This document shows positions 20,944 through 32,859 of a stretch of 64,000 nt of DNA, one piece after another. The DNA is from Calamus simplicifolius (Eukaryota; Streptophyta; Magnoliopsida; Arecales; Arecaceae), in assembly GCA_900491605.1 (NCBI GenBank), contig UESW01001779.1, positions 185,815-249,814 on the forward strand. Reading direction: 5' to 3'. The translations under genes and the position numbers were made by a program. The notes beneath the pieces were generated by a model. That model was given only the letters and a program-made list of their open reading frames with translations, did no database searches and had not been told where the DNA came from. Within the stretch, counting starts at the first letter, position 1; every line of letters starts with the position of its first letter.

Positions 20944-22900
20944 GATTATTGTCATATCCTTATTTCTACTAAAGTAACTCTTCAGCAGTCTAGACAGTTT
21001 AAGTTTGAAAAGTTCTGGACCTTTTATTCTTCAGCGAGACATATCATTTCTCAGGTCTGGCGAATGCTGGTCAGAGGGAGTGCCGCATACAGACTTTCTA
21101 GATGCCTGCTTCTTGCTAGCCGCAGGCTCTCTAGTTGGAACAGGAGGGAGGTAGGGAATATTTTGAGGCAAGTAGAACATGCGGAGTCTATTATCTCTTC
21201 TCTGCAAACCAAGGAGGATCAGGAAGGTTTTCTTCACGATGCAGATCTGTCCACCCTCGGATCCACCTTAGCCATCCACCACTCTCTTATGTTGCAGCAG
21301 GAAACTTATTGGAGGCAAAGGTCTCGTATTCAGTGGATTATGAAGGGGGACCTTAATACGAGATTCTTTCATCAAACTACTCTACGGCGCCTTTCGGTGA
21401 ATCGCATCAGACGTTTAGATGATGATGAGGGCCATTCTGTGGATGATCCGTAGGCGATCAGGGATCAGCTTCTTAACTTCTTTCAATCTAGATGGACCGA
21501 AATGTCAGGGGATGGGTTCCTGGTTTCTTTTGTTCTGCCTTCATGCAAGGTCTCTGATGTGGAAAATGATATTCTTATCAGGCCTTTCTCTACGGAGGAG
21601 ATTTGTCTCGCTTTATGGGATCTGGGTCCTGACAAGGCCCCGGGCCTGATGGGTAACCACCATTATTCTTTCGTCATTATTGGGACATAGTTGGTCTAGA
21701 CGTGGTCTCGGCTATCCAGTCTGTATTTCTGGCTACTCATATGCCTTCTGACTGGAAGCGGACTCTTGTCACCTTGGTGCCCAAACGTCCTGATGCTTCC
21801 TCTCCCCTGCATTTTCGGCCTATCAGTTTGTGCACCACATTATATAAAATTTGTGCTCGGCTTTTGGTGACTCGGATGGCTTCGGTAATCCCTCATCTTA
21901 TCTCTTAGGAGCAGGGTGTTTTTCTTAGGGGGCGTAGTATCATGGACAATGCCCTGTTGGCTCAGGAGTTTATGCATGACCTTCAGAGAGCTTTGGGACG
22001 TCAGTGCCTCATGGCTATCAAGCTAGACATGGAGAGAGCTTATGACAGACTGAGGTGGGACTTTCTTTGTAGCACTCTGTATGAGTTTGGTTTCCATGAG
22101 GTTTTTGTTGATTGGGTGATGGAGTGTGTCCAGAGGCCATCGTTCTCTCTCCTGATTAATGGGGGTCGGACGGAGTTCTTCCATTCAGTGATTGGTCTAA
22201 GACAGGGATGTTCTCTTTCTCCATTCTTGTTTATCCTCTCTGCTGATGCTCTATCCCGAGAGCTTTCTATGGCGATGCGGACTTCAGCTATTGACCCATA
22301 TGCTGTGGGCCCCCTTGGCCCTTCGCTGTCCCATTTACTTTTTGCTGATGACTATCTCCTACTGGGGAAGGCCTCTACCTGTAATGCCACCACCTTTGCG
22401 TCCATTCTTCACTCCTATTGTCGTGGCTCAGGTCAGTGTGTCAATCTTAGCAAATCGCTGATCTACTTCAGCCCGAGGACGTCCCCTACTATGAAGAGGT
22501 CTATATCTCAGATTATGGGGATTCCTGCTCAGTCCGATCGGATGTCCTATTTGGGGATTCCGATCACTGAGAGACGGCCATAGTGCTCGAACTTTAGTTT
22601 TCTGGTGAGGCGGATCCGTGATTGTCTGGATAGCTGACAGGTGTCTGGCCTTTCTATGATGGCACGGATTACTCTGATCCGTTATGTGCTTTCCTTGATG
22701 CCTTGCTATCTCTTATCTAACACTGCCATTCGCTGGCATGCTTGCGGAAGAATGAGAGATACTTTCGGGACTTTCTTTGGGCATCGATGCAGGATGGCCA
22801 CGGTGTTCATCTTTTGCCTTGGGACACTGTCTGTTTGCCATTGGCTGAGGGTGGACTTAGTATCCAGTCACTGTTGGTCAAAGAGAGGCTCTGACAGCAA
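20944..22900 (+). pseudogene. LINE reverse transcriptase, broken
   Basis: The linker 20926-21453 has RSRIQWIMKGDLNTRFFHQ, typical between endonuclease and RT. RT motifs follow in separate frames: LWDLGPDKAPGLMG (21502-21690), LHFRPISLCTTLYKICARLL (21702-21908), and the core frame 21942-22583. The core has MAIKLDMERAYDRLRWDF (first catalytic Asp), GLRQGCSLSPFLFILSADAL and LLFADDYLLLGKA (catalytic Asp pair). SYLGIPITERRP ends this frame. The catalytic residues remain; stops at about 21451, 21690, 21907 and 22581 break the chain. Confidence 0.88.
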
Positions 22901-22950
22901 GGCATGCCTCCCGGTTCCTGCTTGATCCGCATTGCCTATGGAGTTTCTTC

Positions 22951-24328
22951 ATGCGAGCCAAGTACAGTAGCTGGAACTCTTCCACTCTTTCTCAGTCTAA
23001 TCGGGGGCATTCCTTTTATTGGAAAGAGGTCTGTCGATATGCTCAGACTATCCTGAACTGTACCTCTTGGATGATTGGTGACGGTACTTCGGTGGACGCC
23101 ATTCAGGATACGTGGATTGCCGACCTCCCCTGTCTTGGTGGCCAACCTTTGTTTGCCCAAACATTCCCTATGGTATGCATGTCAGGGGCTTTATTTCCTC
23201 GGTTTGCTCTACTTGGTCATATTCTCGGGTGTCCAGTTTTTTCGAGACTGAGCTCTGTCGGCGCATTCTTTCTATCCCTCTTTCTCCAGGTGCTAGTACT
23301 GATACCAGGGTGTGGAGGAGATCTTGCTTGTCTCGTGCTCCCATGAGGGACCTCATGTCTATGTTCAGAGCCCACCCTCAGATTCGATAGATGGGGATTG
23401 GATTTGGCATCTGCCTGTTCACCCTAGAGTGAGACTTTTTATCTAGAAGCTGGCTTGGGAAATTTTTCCTATCTGCTCCCTTCTCTCGCGTCGAGGTTTG
23501 AGTATATTGCCCAGATGCGCAGTGTTTGGTATTGATGAGGAAATGACTGATCATGCTATATTCTATTGTGTCAGGGCTAGAAAGATTTGGCAACTCTCTG
23601 GTGCTTGTCCCTGGGTGGACAGTTCTGACTCCCATCGTATTTCTTTCCTGAGACTGTTGAAGCAGGGAATGGGATGGGGTACCCACCAGTGGGGTCCATT
23701 ATGGGCTTATATTGCTTATCCGATATGGCTATCCCGGAATCAGATATTCTGTTCTCGGACATGGTTCTTCCTCCTCGTAGGGTTCTCAGGGCAACTGCAT
23801 CCCTTTATGCTGAGTATAACTCCCATCAGGAGTCTTTTGATTTTGTGAACCTTGGTCACTGGGGCTCCCCTGCTGCTGCAGCAGCGAACCGGCATACGAT
23901 TTTTATTTCTTGAGAGCCCCCTCCTCTAGGGTTTGTCAAAATTAACGTTGATGGAAGTGTCCGCGGCAGAAGTGCTGGATCAACTTATGTTATTCGTGAT
24001 GCGGATAGTATGATATTGGCGGCATGGGGTTTTTGGTCTTCTTGACTCCTCGGTGCCTCTAACCGAGCTCTATGCGGCATGGGCGGGTATATCCTATTTT
24101 GTTCGGATCCTGTGCGCCCGCAGTCTCATTATTGAAGATGATTCCATTACCGTTATTCGATGGATCCGACAGGAGCACAGTTTCCACTTGCCTTCTATCC
24201 TTTTATTATGTGACATCCGCTCTGTGATTTTGAAAGCTCCTAACATCCAGATTCGCCATGTCTATCGTGAAGCCAATGCTGCTGTGGACTGGATTGCTGC
24301 CAAGGTGGTCTCTCACTCTGGTTATTAG
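22951..24328 (+). pseudogene. LINE zf-RVT zinc finger and C-terminal RNase H
   Basis: The part 23480-23630 reads CSLLSRRGLSILPRCAVFG-like sequence followed by HAIFYCVRARKIWQL, the zf-RVT Cys/His signature. The RNase H begins near 23936 with VKINVDGSVRGRSAGS (first Asp). It continues in frame 24053-24328 with PLTELYAAWAGI (Glu), IIEDDSITVIRWI (Asp) and IRHVYREANAAVDWIA (His/Asp region). The four RNase H positions are recognisable across one frameshift near 24045. Confidence 0.82.
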
Positions 24329-24471
24329 AGATGGAGATCGAGAGATCATTGTCCTCTGATTTTATTCCAGTTATTAATTTCTGATATATCAGATCTAACT
24401 CGGTCTAAGATGATGTGAATCACCATTTGTACCAACAAAAAAATAATAAAATAAAAAGTGACCCACCCGCT

Positions 24472-27198
24472 TTCGTCGCATAACCAGCCAATCATTCATC
24501 TACTGTTGGAACAGCCACAGTTGGAAGACTGAGACCCTGCCGGTAACTTACTATTGCGTCCTTCACATGCGCTGCACAAGGCGGCAGCTACTTTTATCTA
24601 TATATATATTCTCTTTATGGCATCCTTTACATTGCCGTCCTGCTGCTGTGCAAGCAATGTTTTTTATTTTCCTGCTCATCAGGCTGACTCGCTAGTCCAG
24701 CGTTCTGATCCAATAATCACGATGAGTTTTATGGACGATCAAACCTCTGAACTGTTCCTCAATTGCCCTTCCATTGCAGACCGGGACTTCGTTCAAACTA
24801 TAATTGTTTTATGTTTCATTTTTCAGGGTACTTTTTTTTTTATTATTTAGGCTGTATTTGATACGAAGAATAAAAAAGATATTTCGTGAATATCCTTTCT
24901 TATCCCCAAATGCTATAATTAGAGGGGATAGATCTGAAAAAGTTTAACCAGAAAGGATAATCCATGAATTATTCTCTGAACTTATTCCCTAGAGAACCCA
25001 GGAATAACTAAAGTTATCCTTGATGATAAACTTATAATTTTAAAAATATACTTATTCCCTCAACTATTCTTTGGATAAATACTATTTTGTATATTTATTC
25101 AGAAATAACTTTTGAAAAATCACACACTGACTTGCTATTTTTGAGGATTCAGGCCGTTAGAGTGAAGCCCAAGGCAGTCGGTATCTTTAGGGGGCAACAG
25201 TTGGCGTAATAAGCTGGGAGCATAAGGACTGACAACTAACGCCTTGGGACAAGCATATATGTAAGGGATCTTGGCAAAGAAGTATATGCACAAGTTAGAC
25301 CTCCTCGATCACATGTGCAGCACCTTATATATTCAGCATCAAATTAAATACGCTGAACAAGTCCCTTCGACCCTTCATTTCATTCTCTAAAGCACAAGAA
25401 ACATAGAAATTTCTAGCAAAAATTGAAGGGAAGCAATTTTGCCATCTCACATGACGAGCAGGCATCTAGCGTGAAGATCGCGCGCGGTCCCTTCCACTGA
25501 GTTGTCATGACTCTTTCTAACAGAATGATCAGTCTATTCGAGCACTGATTCTAAACTGAAATGGTACGCTGCTGCTGGTAGTTTAGACATAGCGGTTTCA
25601 TGAGATGATTGGAGTCAACATGAGTTAAAACCGCTGCAACAAGGACAAACTACACGTGCACCTAAGAGCATGCATGGAGGTCATGTGGTAGGTCATGACC
25701 GGTGGAAATTTAAGAAACTGTCATCGAATATCTCCTTCTTGTTTTAATTATTTCTTATATTGGACTGTAAACTGTCATTGAAGATCTAACGGCAGGTGAT
25801 TGATACTCTGCTTCAATTAGAGGTGCAGGTGTGGTATCATTTGTATCAATTACACTCTACAGCCTCCAAGAATAATAATAATAATAATACAAGCTAGATA
25901 GATCCTCCAACGGTCGTCACCTCCGTGGCTTCTGAGCAAACGAAATTATATATAATATATATATATATATTGAGAGAGAGAGAGAGAGAGGAAAAGATTG
26001 ATGTCAGACCCCAGAGACATCATGTGAGATTTAAGATAAGAAAGTGCTAAGCAAAAGGGGCACATGCAGCAATCGCAAGTGGCCGCAATTCTTAATGCTG
26101 ATGTGGTGGGAATGGAGGGAGGGAAAGCGCGATTAGAACAGCCGGTCCGGTCCCATATCCGGCCATGTAAAACACTCCCTGCCGTATGGCAGGCACCCTA
26201 GAGTGCAGCCACATGATGCAATATGGACTACAATCGATTGCTAATGGATGCTGATTTTGGTAATGCACTTCTCTAATTAACGTCAGCCTCTAGATCAATA
26301 TATAATTAAGTGGCCTCTTCGAAAGTTTCTTCCACTATTAAAGTGTTCATTATGAGCTGGGACCGGACGACCTTACAGTACTTCTGCCTAACAAAAGCCC
26401 GAGTCTTCAAGGACGCATTTCCGAGTATCAAGATCGATATAATTATGGTGTGCATCTCGCTAGGTCCTCTTCTTGATTGCAGCAGGTAAATAAATATTCT
26501 CAGTGCAAACAAAACATCCTAAACTGGCTCTGTTTTTAATTATTCTCCGTACTGGTTGAACAGGATCAGCAAGGTACGTACAAAGACACAAAGCCAATTG
26601 GACCAACAACTATGACTACAATTACTCCTAAATTAGGCTACAATTAAGAGTATACTGTTTCTATATATGATCCGAGAGTCTATTCTTTTCTCTCCTCATA
26701 TTTATACCGATGGACTGCAATTGTAAAAATTAATTAGGGCCACATGGAACTTCCTGCAACTTTCATTCATGTTCAGATTCTGTAATCACCTAGAACTTTC
26801 ATTGGAACTGCCCTTGTTTTGTCTTTATCCTTTGGAAAGGATGTGACACCTTATAAAAAAGAGCTAATGCAGTTGGCAGCACTAGCTCGGATTCGGTTTT
26901 TGTCTCTTGGAGGTTAGCTTTAGGTTACTAGATATTCTAATGAACAATCTCGCTCCAAGATATCCATTTGGGAAACCCCTGGGATCCATTCCCACGTATA
27001 GAACCCATTATGGATTCTTATAGTCAGCCAGTCCAAACAAGACGATGCCCGATAAAAAGAGCAACGTGCTCTCCCTCGCCGTTTCAGCCCATTCCTCCTC
27101 GTCGTCTTCTCTACCCAGAGGGACGAAAGGAACAGATCATAGAGGGTGCCCACCACCACAAACGGGCAGGGCCCCGCCGGACTGGCCGTCCAATATTC
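24472..27198. other. Gene-free stretch of about 2.7 kb
   Basis: No open frame resembles a known protein. It contains an AT-rich block at 24845-25130 that starts GGCTGTATTTGATACGAAG and is rich in 'ttattccc' pieces (possible old MITE), and an (AAT)n at 25870-25886. A TATA-like sequence (TTATATATTCAGC) lies at about 25325 without a following ORF. This may be ancestral host intergenic DNA. Confidence 0.5.
25946..25990. repeat. Compound (AT)n-(GA)n microsatellite
   Basis: About 25 bp of alternating AT followed directly by nine GA units. Confidence 0.9.
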
Positions 27199-27203
27199 TC
27201 TAG

Positions 27204-29336
27204 TGTTGATGCCCAATCACTTTGAGTCGGAGTCCTTGAGCGTCGGCCGTTCCTCCACAGAAATATCGGAACCCTTTCTTTGTCTTCGAAGCCTGCAAGA
27301 AGTCCCACAGTCGGATATTCCGGCGGAAACCCTCAGACGCTCAAGTTAGTGCTCTGGGCAACAGCCGTGACTTGAGAAAGCTCGAAAGAGAGAAAAAGAG
27401 AAAGGCTTAGAATGAGCCTGTTGAGTTTGTTTGGAGTCACCTCTTCTTACCTAATTATTTACCTTTATACTCTGTGAAACTTGCTTGAGAAGTTTGGGTT
27501 CTTGTTCTCTAGTGGGAAGGAGTCACGTTGAGCCTTATGATGAACCATGACTTTTGGGGGCTCATTTAGTCTGAGTGGCTGAAGTGTCATGATGATTAAG
27601 AACTTTTTGGGGGGTGAAATGTCAGGGTTGACATCTGTGAGGTTCAACATGCTACCACTTGTTAAGACTTTTATGATAAATGATATCTTTCAATGAAGCT
27701 TACCTCTTAGTGGAATGTCAGAGCTACAGGCGCTATCACATCCTTCATCACTTTTCTCTTTTCTTACTTTGAGACTTGTGTTCACCTTGACTCGGCGAAT
27801 CTGATGCCGAATTATGGTAATCCGTTGAAGATACTCGGCTGATCCGTAGTTCCGAATCAATCTATCGCCAGCTGTCGTTTATAATTATGAACTATGGCGG
27901 TACCTTGTCCTTTGGCAAGCTCCTGAGGGCCTTGGAAGTGCCGGCCTTGGAGCCGAGGTGGCCGAGCGGGGCGAGGCCGATTTCCGAGGCCGAGGTGGGC
28001 CAGTCTTGGAAGTGCCGGCCTTGGAGGTGCCGGTCTTGGAGGTGCCGGCGTAGGAGGTGCCGGCCTTGGCAGTACCGGTCTTGGAGGTACCGGCCTTGGA
28101 GGTGCCGGCCTAGGAGGTGCCGGCCTTTGGGGCCGTCGGCCATTGGGGCCGTCGGCCATGGAGGTGCCGGCCTTGGCGGTGCCGGCCTTGGAGGTGCCGG
28201 CCTTGGAGGTGCCGGTCTTGGAGGTGCCGGCCTTGGAGGTGCCGGCCATTGGGGCCGTCGGCCATGGAGGTGCCGGCCTTGGAGGTGCCGGCCTTGGCGG
28301 TGCCGGCCTTGGAGGTGCCGGCCTTGGCGGTGCCGGTCTTGGAGGTGCAAGCCTTGGAGGTGCCGGCCTAGGAGATGCCGGCCTTGGAGGTTCCGGTCTT
28401 GGAGGTGCCGGCCTTGGAGGTGCCGGCCTTGGCGGTGCCGATCTTGGAGGTGCCGGCCATTGGGGCCGTCGGCCATGGAGGTGCCGGCCTTGGCGGTGCC
28501 AGCCTTGGAGGTGCCGGCCTTGGCGGTGCCGGCCTAGGAGGTGCCAGCCATGGAGCTGTCGGCCTTGGAGCTGTCGGCCTTGGAGCTCTCGGCCATGGAG
28601 CTGTCGGCCTTGGAGCTCTCGGCCTTGGAGCTGTCGGCCATGGAGCTCTCGGCCTTGGAGCTCTCGGCCTTGGAGCTGTCGGCCATGGAGCTCTCGGCCA
28701 TGGAGCTGTCAGCCTTAGAGCTGTCGGCCTTGGAGCTGTCGGCCTTGGAGGTGTCGGCCATGGAGCTCTCGGCCTTGGAGCTGTCGGCCATGGAGCTGTC
28801 GACCTTGGAGCTCTCGGCCTTGCAGGTGTCGGCTATGGAGCTGTCGGCCTTGGAGCTGTCGGCCATGGAGCTGCCGGCCATGGAGGTGTCGGCCATGGAG
28901 GTGTCGGCCTTGGATAAGGCTATTAAATGTGTTAAGGCCGACTTGGAAGAGAGTGCCGGGGCCGACTTGGAAGAGAGTGCCGGGGCCGACTTGGACTTTT
29001 TCCTCTCTTCCCATTCCAATAAATGCTGGCCAAGTCATTTGTGACACCATTAAATGCTCGATTTGACTACCGGCCATTAATGACTGAAGGTGGCCTTTCA
29101 GAGCCCTTTTTCCTTTCTATTCTCTTTCTTCATTATGACGAGATACTTGTTGCAGCTGGGAGCAAAGCTATGGACGGAATCAAACGCCCACAACGTCCTT
29201 GAAGAGAAAATCTAGCAGGCCAGCGAGGCCGCCTAGGAACTAAGCCGCTTAGGAAGGCCTCCAAAGATGGCCGCCTATAAAATTGTTTGAAAATTTCTGT
29301 TTTTATTGCCCATGGGCCTGTTAACTGGTCCTATCA
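27204..29336 (-). repeat. E3 left (3') LTR, 2133 bp
   Basis: Starts TGTTGATGCCC and ends GGTCCTATCA on the plus strand. It differs from the right LTR by roughly 6% in the first 250 bp by eye, mostly transitions. It also keeps about 13 bp near the end (TTAACTGGTCC) that the right LTR lacks. A minus-strand TATAAAGG at 27469-27462 is the probable promoter box, in a context like E4's TATAAAAAGGTGAAT. Confidence 0.9.
27930..28915. repeat. 15-bp minisatellite in the E3 left LTR
   Basis: Over sixty copies of a 15-bp unit. The first block (to about 28545) is based on GCCGGCCTTGGAGGT and the second on GTCGGCCTTGGAGCT or ...GAGCTC. Interspersed 'ggggccgtcggccat' units break the phase. Because 15 is a multiple of three, several frames stay open and give long low-complexity peptides (PALEV, GLGGA, WRCRP repeats) on both strands. 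I regard these as non-genic. Confidence 0.93.
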
Positions 29337-29723
29337 GATGCCCCCTACACTCCTTGAGTTTGTAAGTCCTGCACTAACCAAGCTGAAGGAGTGTAAAATT
29401 TTTTAAGAAACATTGGGGGGTAAGTTTATTACCTTGTGCCCGTCACTTAAAGCAGTGTACACCCAATTTTTTAGGGGGGACGCTCGTCAATTAGTCGGCA
29501 AGGCAAAAATAGAGATGATGGAGCTGCACTAACGCCGCTGAGGCTGGGAGATAGAGCCAACGAGGCTGCAATAAAACCGTTGAGATTGATATAGCCGATG
29601 AGGCAGAGCGATAGAGCCGCTAAGGCTATAATAATTCCGCTGAGGTCGTAATGATACCGTTGGGACAAAGGGATAGAGCCACTAGGGCTGATAGAGCCGA
29701 TGAGGCTGCAATAAAGCCGTTGA
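29337..29723. other. E3 3' block shared with E4
   Basis: Contains the polypurine tract and a segment, AGGGGGGACGCTCGTCAATT near 29474. It matches the minus strand of E4 at about 55756-55785 (ACTGACGAGCATCCCCCC). Further in it has 'gccgatgaggc/gccgctgaggc' short repeats (29520-29720). No ORF. Confidence 0.6.
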
Positions 29724-31829
29724 GGCCGCTCGAGATCAGCCCAAGGGCCGGCTAGGGGCCCATCATGACTGTGGCCGCCTAGGACCAGCCCGAGGGCCGG
29801 CTAGGGGCCTAACATAACTGTGGCCGCCTAGGACCAGCCCGAGGGCCGACTAGGGGCCTAACATACTTGTGGCCACCTAGGACCAGCCCGAGGGTCGGCT
29901 AGGGGCCTAACATAACTGTGGCTGCCGAGGACCAGCCCGAGGGCCGGCTAGGGGCCCAACATACTTGTGGCCGCCTAGGACCAGCCCGAAGGCCGGCTAG
30001 GGGCCTCACATACTTGTGGCCGCCTAGGACCAGCCCGAGGGCCGGCTAGGGGCCTGACATGACTGTGGCCACCTAGGACCAACCCGAGGGCCGGCTAGGG
30101 GCCTCACATACTTGTGGCCGCCTAGGACCAGCCCGAGGGCCGACTAGGGGCCCAACATACTTGTGGCCACCTAGGACCAGCCCGAGGGCCAGCTAGGGGC
30201 CCAACATACCTGTGGCTGCCTAGGATCAGCCCGAGGGCCGGCTAGGGGCCCAACATAACTGTGGCCGCCTAGGACCAGCCCGAGGGCCGGCTAGGGGCCT
30301 AACATAACTGTGGCCGCCTAGGACCAGCCCTAGGGCCGGCTAGGGGCCTAACATAACTGTGGCCGCCTAGGACCAGCCCGAGGGCCGGCTAGGGGCCTAA
30401 CATACTTGTGGCTGCCTAGGACCAGCCCGAGGGCCGGCTAGGGGCCCAACATAATTGTGGCCGCCTAGGACCAGCCCGAGGGCCGGTTAGGGGCCCAACA
30501 TACTTGTGGCCGCCTAGGACCAACCCGAGGGCCGGCTAGGGGCCTCACATACTTGTGGCCGCCTAGGACCAGCCCGAGGGCCGGCTAGGGTCCTGACATG
30601 ACTGTGGCCACCTAGGACCAGCCCGAGGGCCGGCTAGGGGCCCGACATGACTGTGGCCGCCTAGGACCAGCCCGAGGGCCGGCTAGGGGCCCGACATGAC
30701 TATGGCCGCCAAGGACCAACCTGAGGGCCGGCTAGGGGCCCAACATACTTGTGGCCGCCTAGGACCAGTCCGAGGGCCGGCTAGGGGCCTAACATAACTG
30801 TGGCTGCCTAGGACCAGCCCGAGGGCCAGCTATGGGCCTAACATACTTGTGACCGCCTAGGACCAGCCCGAGGGCCGGCTAGGGGCCTAACATAACTGTG
30901 GTTGCCTAGGACTAGCCCGAGGGCCGGCTAGGGGCCTAACATACTTGTGGCCGCCTAGGACCAGCCCGAGGGCCGGCTAGGGGCCTAACATAACTGTGGC
31001 CGCCCAGGACCAGCCCGAGGGCCGGCTAGGGGCCTAACATACTTGTGGCCGCCTAGGACCAGCCCGAGGGTCGGCTAGGGGCCTAACATAACTGTGGCCG
31101 CCTAGGACCAGCCCGAGGGCCGGCTAGGGGCCTAACATACTTGTGGCCACCTAGGACTAGCCCGAGGGCCGGCTAGGGGCCTAATATAACTGTGGCCTCC
31201 TAGAACCAGCTCGAGGGCCGGCTAGGGCCCTGACATACTTGTGGCCACCTAGGACCAGCCCGAGGGCCGACTAGGGGCCCGACATGACTGTGGCCGCCTA
31301 GGTCCAGCCCGAGGGCCGGCTAGGGGCCCAACATACTTGTGGCCGCCTAGGACCAGTCCGAGGGCCGGCTAGGGGCCCAACATACTTGTGGCCGCCTAGG
31401 ACCAGCCCAAGGGCCGACTAGGGGCCCAACATACTTGTGGTCGCCTAGGACCAGTCCGAGGGCCGGCTAGGGGCCTAACATGACTGTGGCCGCCTAGGAC
31501 TAGCCCGAGGGCCGGCTAGGGGCCTCATATACTTGTGGCCACCTTGGACCAGCCCGAGGGCCGGCTAGGGGCCTAACATACTGTGGCCACCTAGGACTAG
31601 CCCGAGGACCGGCTAGGGGCCTAACATACTTGTGGACGCCTAGGACCAGCCCGAGGGCCGGCTAGGGGCCTAACATAACTGTGGCCACCTAGGACCAGCC
31701 CGAGGGGCGGCTAGGGGCCCAACATAACTGTGGCCGCCTAGGACCAGCCCGAGGACCGGCAATGGGCCTCACATAACTGTGGCCACCTAGGACCAGCTCG
31801 AGGGCCGGCTAGGGGCCCAACATACTTGT
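29724..31829. repeat. 49-bp tandem array, about 43 copies
   Basis: Monomers start GGCCGCCTAGGACCAGCCCG and continue with GAGGGCCGGCTAGGGG. Start-to-start spacing is 49 bp. The last third of the unit occurs in two versions, ACATAACTGTGG and ACATACTTGTGG, which strictly alternate over 30841-31240. This gives a 98-bp higher-order unit there. The array sits in the 3' region of E3, where LTR elements of the Tat type also keep tandem repeats. Confidence 0.95.
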
Positions 31830-32560
31830 CTCGGGGGTTTCTCGCGCCGATCCTGGAGTTTGACTCGGGGCCGCCTAGAGCACAAGACTTGAACCTCCGA
31901 AGGTTTCTCGCGCCGGTCTGGGGTGTCTATCTTATGGGCTGCCGATGTCCTTTTGAAGCCCCAAGGGGTGACCTAAGGGCACTTTGACCTGGCTTAGGGT
32001 CCTTTTTTGAGACCCCGAAGGGTGACCCGAGGGTCGCTGTGGTAGGACCATGCTCGAGAGTCTTTAACCCCAGAGGGTGACCTAATGGCACTTTGACCTG
32101 GCTCAGGGTCCTTTTTTGAGACCCCGAAGGGTGACCCGAGAGTCGTTGTGGTAGGACCATGCTCGGGAGCCTTTAACCTCGGAGGGTGACCTGAGGGCAC
32201 TTTGACCTGGCTCAGGGTCCTTTTTGTGAAACCCCGAAGGGTAGCCTTTATTGATGGGGCAAAAATAAAATCGCCTCGGGGGTTTTACGACCGGCCCGGG
32301 CGTTGACTTGGGGCCACCGAGACCACAGGGCTTGAACCACCAGAGGTTTCCCGCATCGGTCCGGGGTGTCTACGATCTTGGGATCACTAAAGTCATTTTA
32401 TAAATATCTTGGGGGTCGCTCGGCCAGTCCGAGAGTTTGACTCGGGGCCGCCGAGACCATAGGACTTAAACCGCCTCGGAGGTTTCTTGCACCGGTCCGG
32501 GGGTATCCTTATGATCGCGAGGCTACCAGAAAACTACCTCGGCGGTCGCTTGGCCGGCCC
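31830..32560. repeat. Longer internal repeats of E3 (about 109 bp and related)
   Basis: A unit with ACCCCGAAGGGTGACCCGAG recurs at 109-bp spacing (about 32011, 32120, 32229). Around it, 'gaggtttctcgcgccggtc' / 'ccgcctcgggggt' blocks recur near 31830-31920, 32268-32370 and 32405-32510. No coding sequence was identified. Confidence 0.75.
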
Positions 32561-32859
32561 AAGTGATTTTTGAGAAATTGAATAAAAAACTTCTTTTTTC
32601 TTTTTAGTTTTTATTGGTGTAGTATACTTAGCTTTCGTAGCTTTTTGTCTTCGTGTCCTGTTTGATGCCGTCATCGATTAAAGGCTTGAGAGCTTTTTGG
32701 CTTGAGAGCTCTTTCTTTGAAGAGATTGGTCATCCTTAGTTCTGAAGTCTGAGAGCAGCTAGACGAAATCCGTAGGAGGTCCTGGGCTCAGTTTGGCTCT
32801 TAGGTGCAGTCTAGAGAAAGAGAGAAGGGGAGAGAGGGGGAAGGTGAAGTCAATAGTCA

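Larger units (their letters stand above)
18353..24458 (+). mobile_element. L1-like LINE (non-LTR retrotransposon) with C-terminal RNase H
   Basis: Plus-strand order is ORF1 (18477-20000), endonuclease (20273-20943), reverse transcriptase, zf-RVT and RNase H to 24328, then an A-rich tail (24437-24456). It is flanked by similar 13-mers, TGACTCACCTGCT (18340-18352) and TGACCCACCCGCT (24459-24471). These differ by two C/T changes and are probably the aged target-site duplication. The 5' end has a short direct repeat, gagagtgtct (18361-18390). All ORFs carry several stops and frameshifts. It was inserted about 55 bp outside the E2 LTR. A plant LINE with an appended RNase H is a known subgroup. Confidence 0.88.

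Noticed and set aside
27857..29077. Long overlapping ORFs on both strands (up to 216 codons) in the E3 left LTR
   Set aside because: They translate the 15-bp minisatellite in several frames at once; there is no domain, start context or composition independent of the repeat.
29724..31829. CRISPR-like regular array
   Set aside because: Direct tandem repeats without unique spacers, in a eukaryotic retrotransposon; it is satellite-like.
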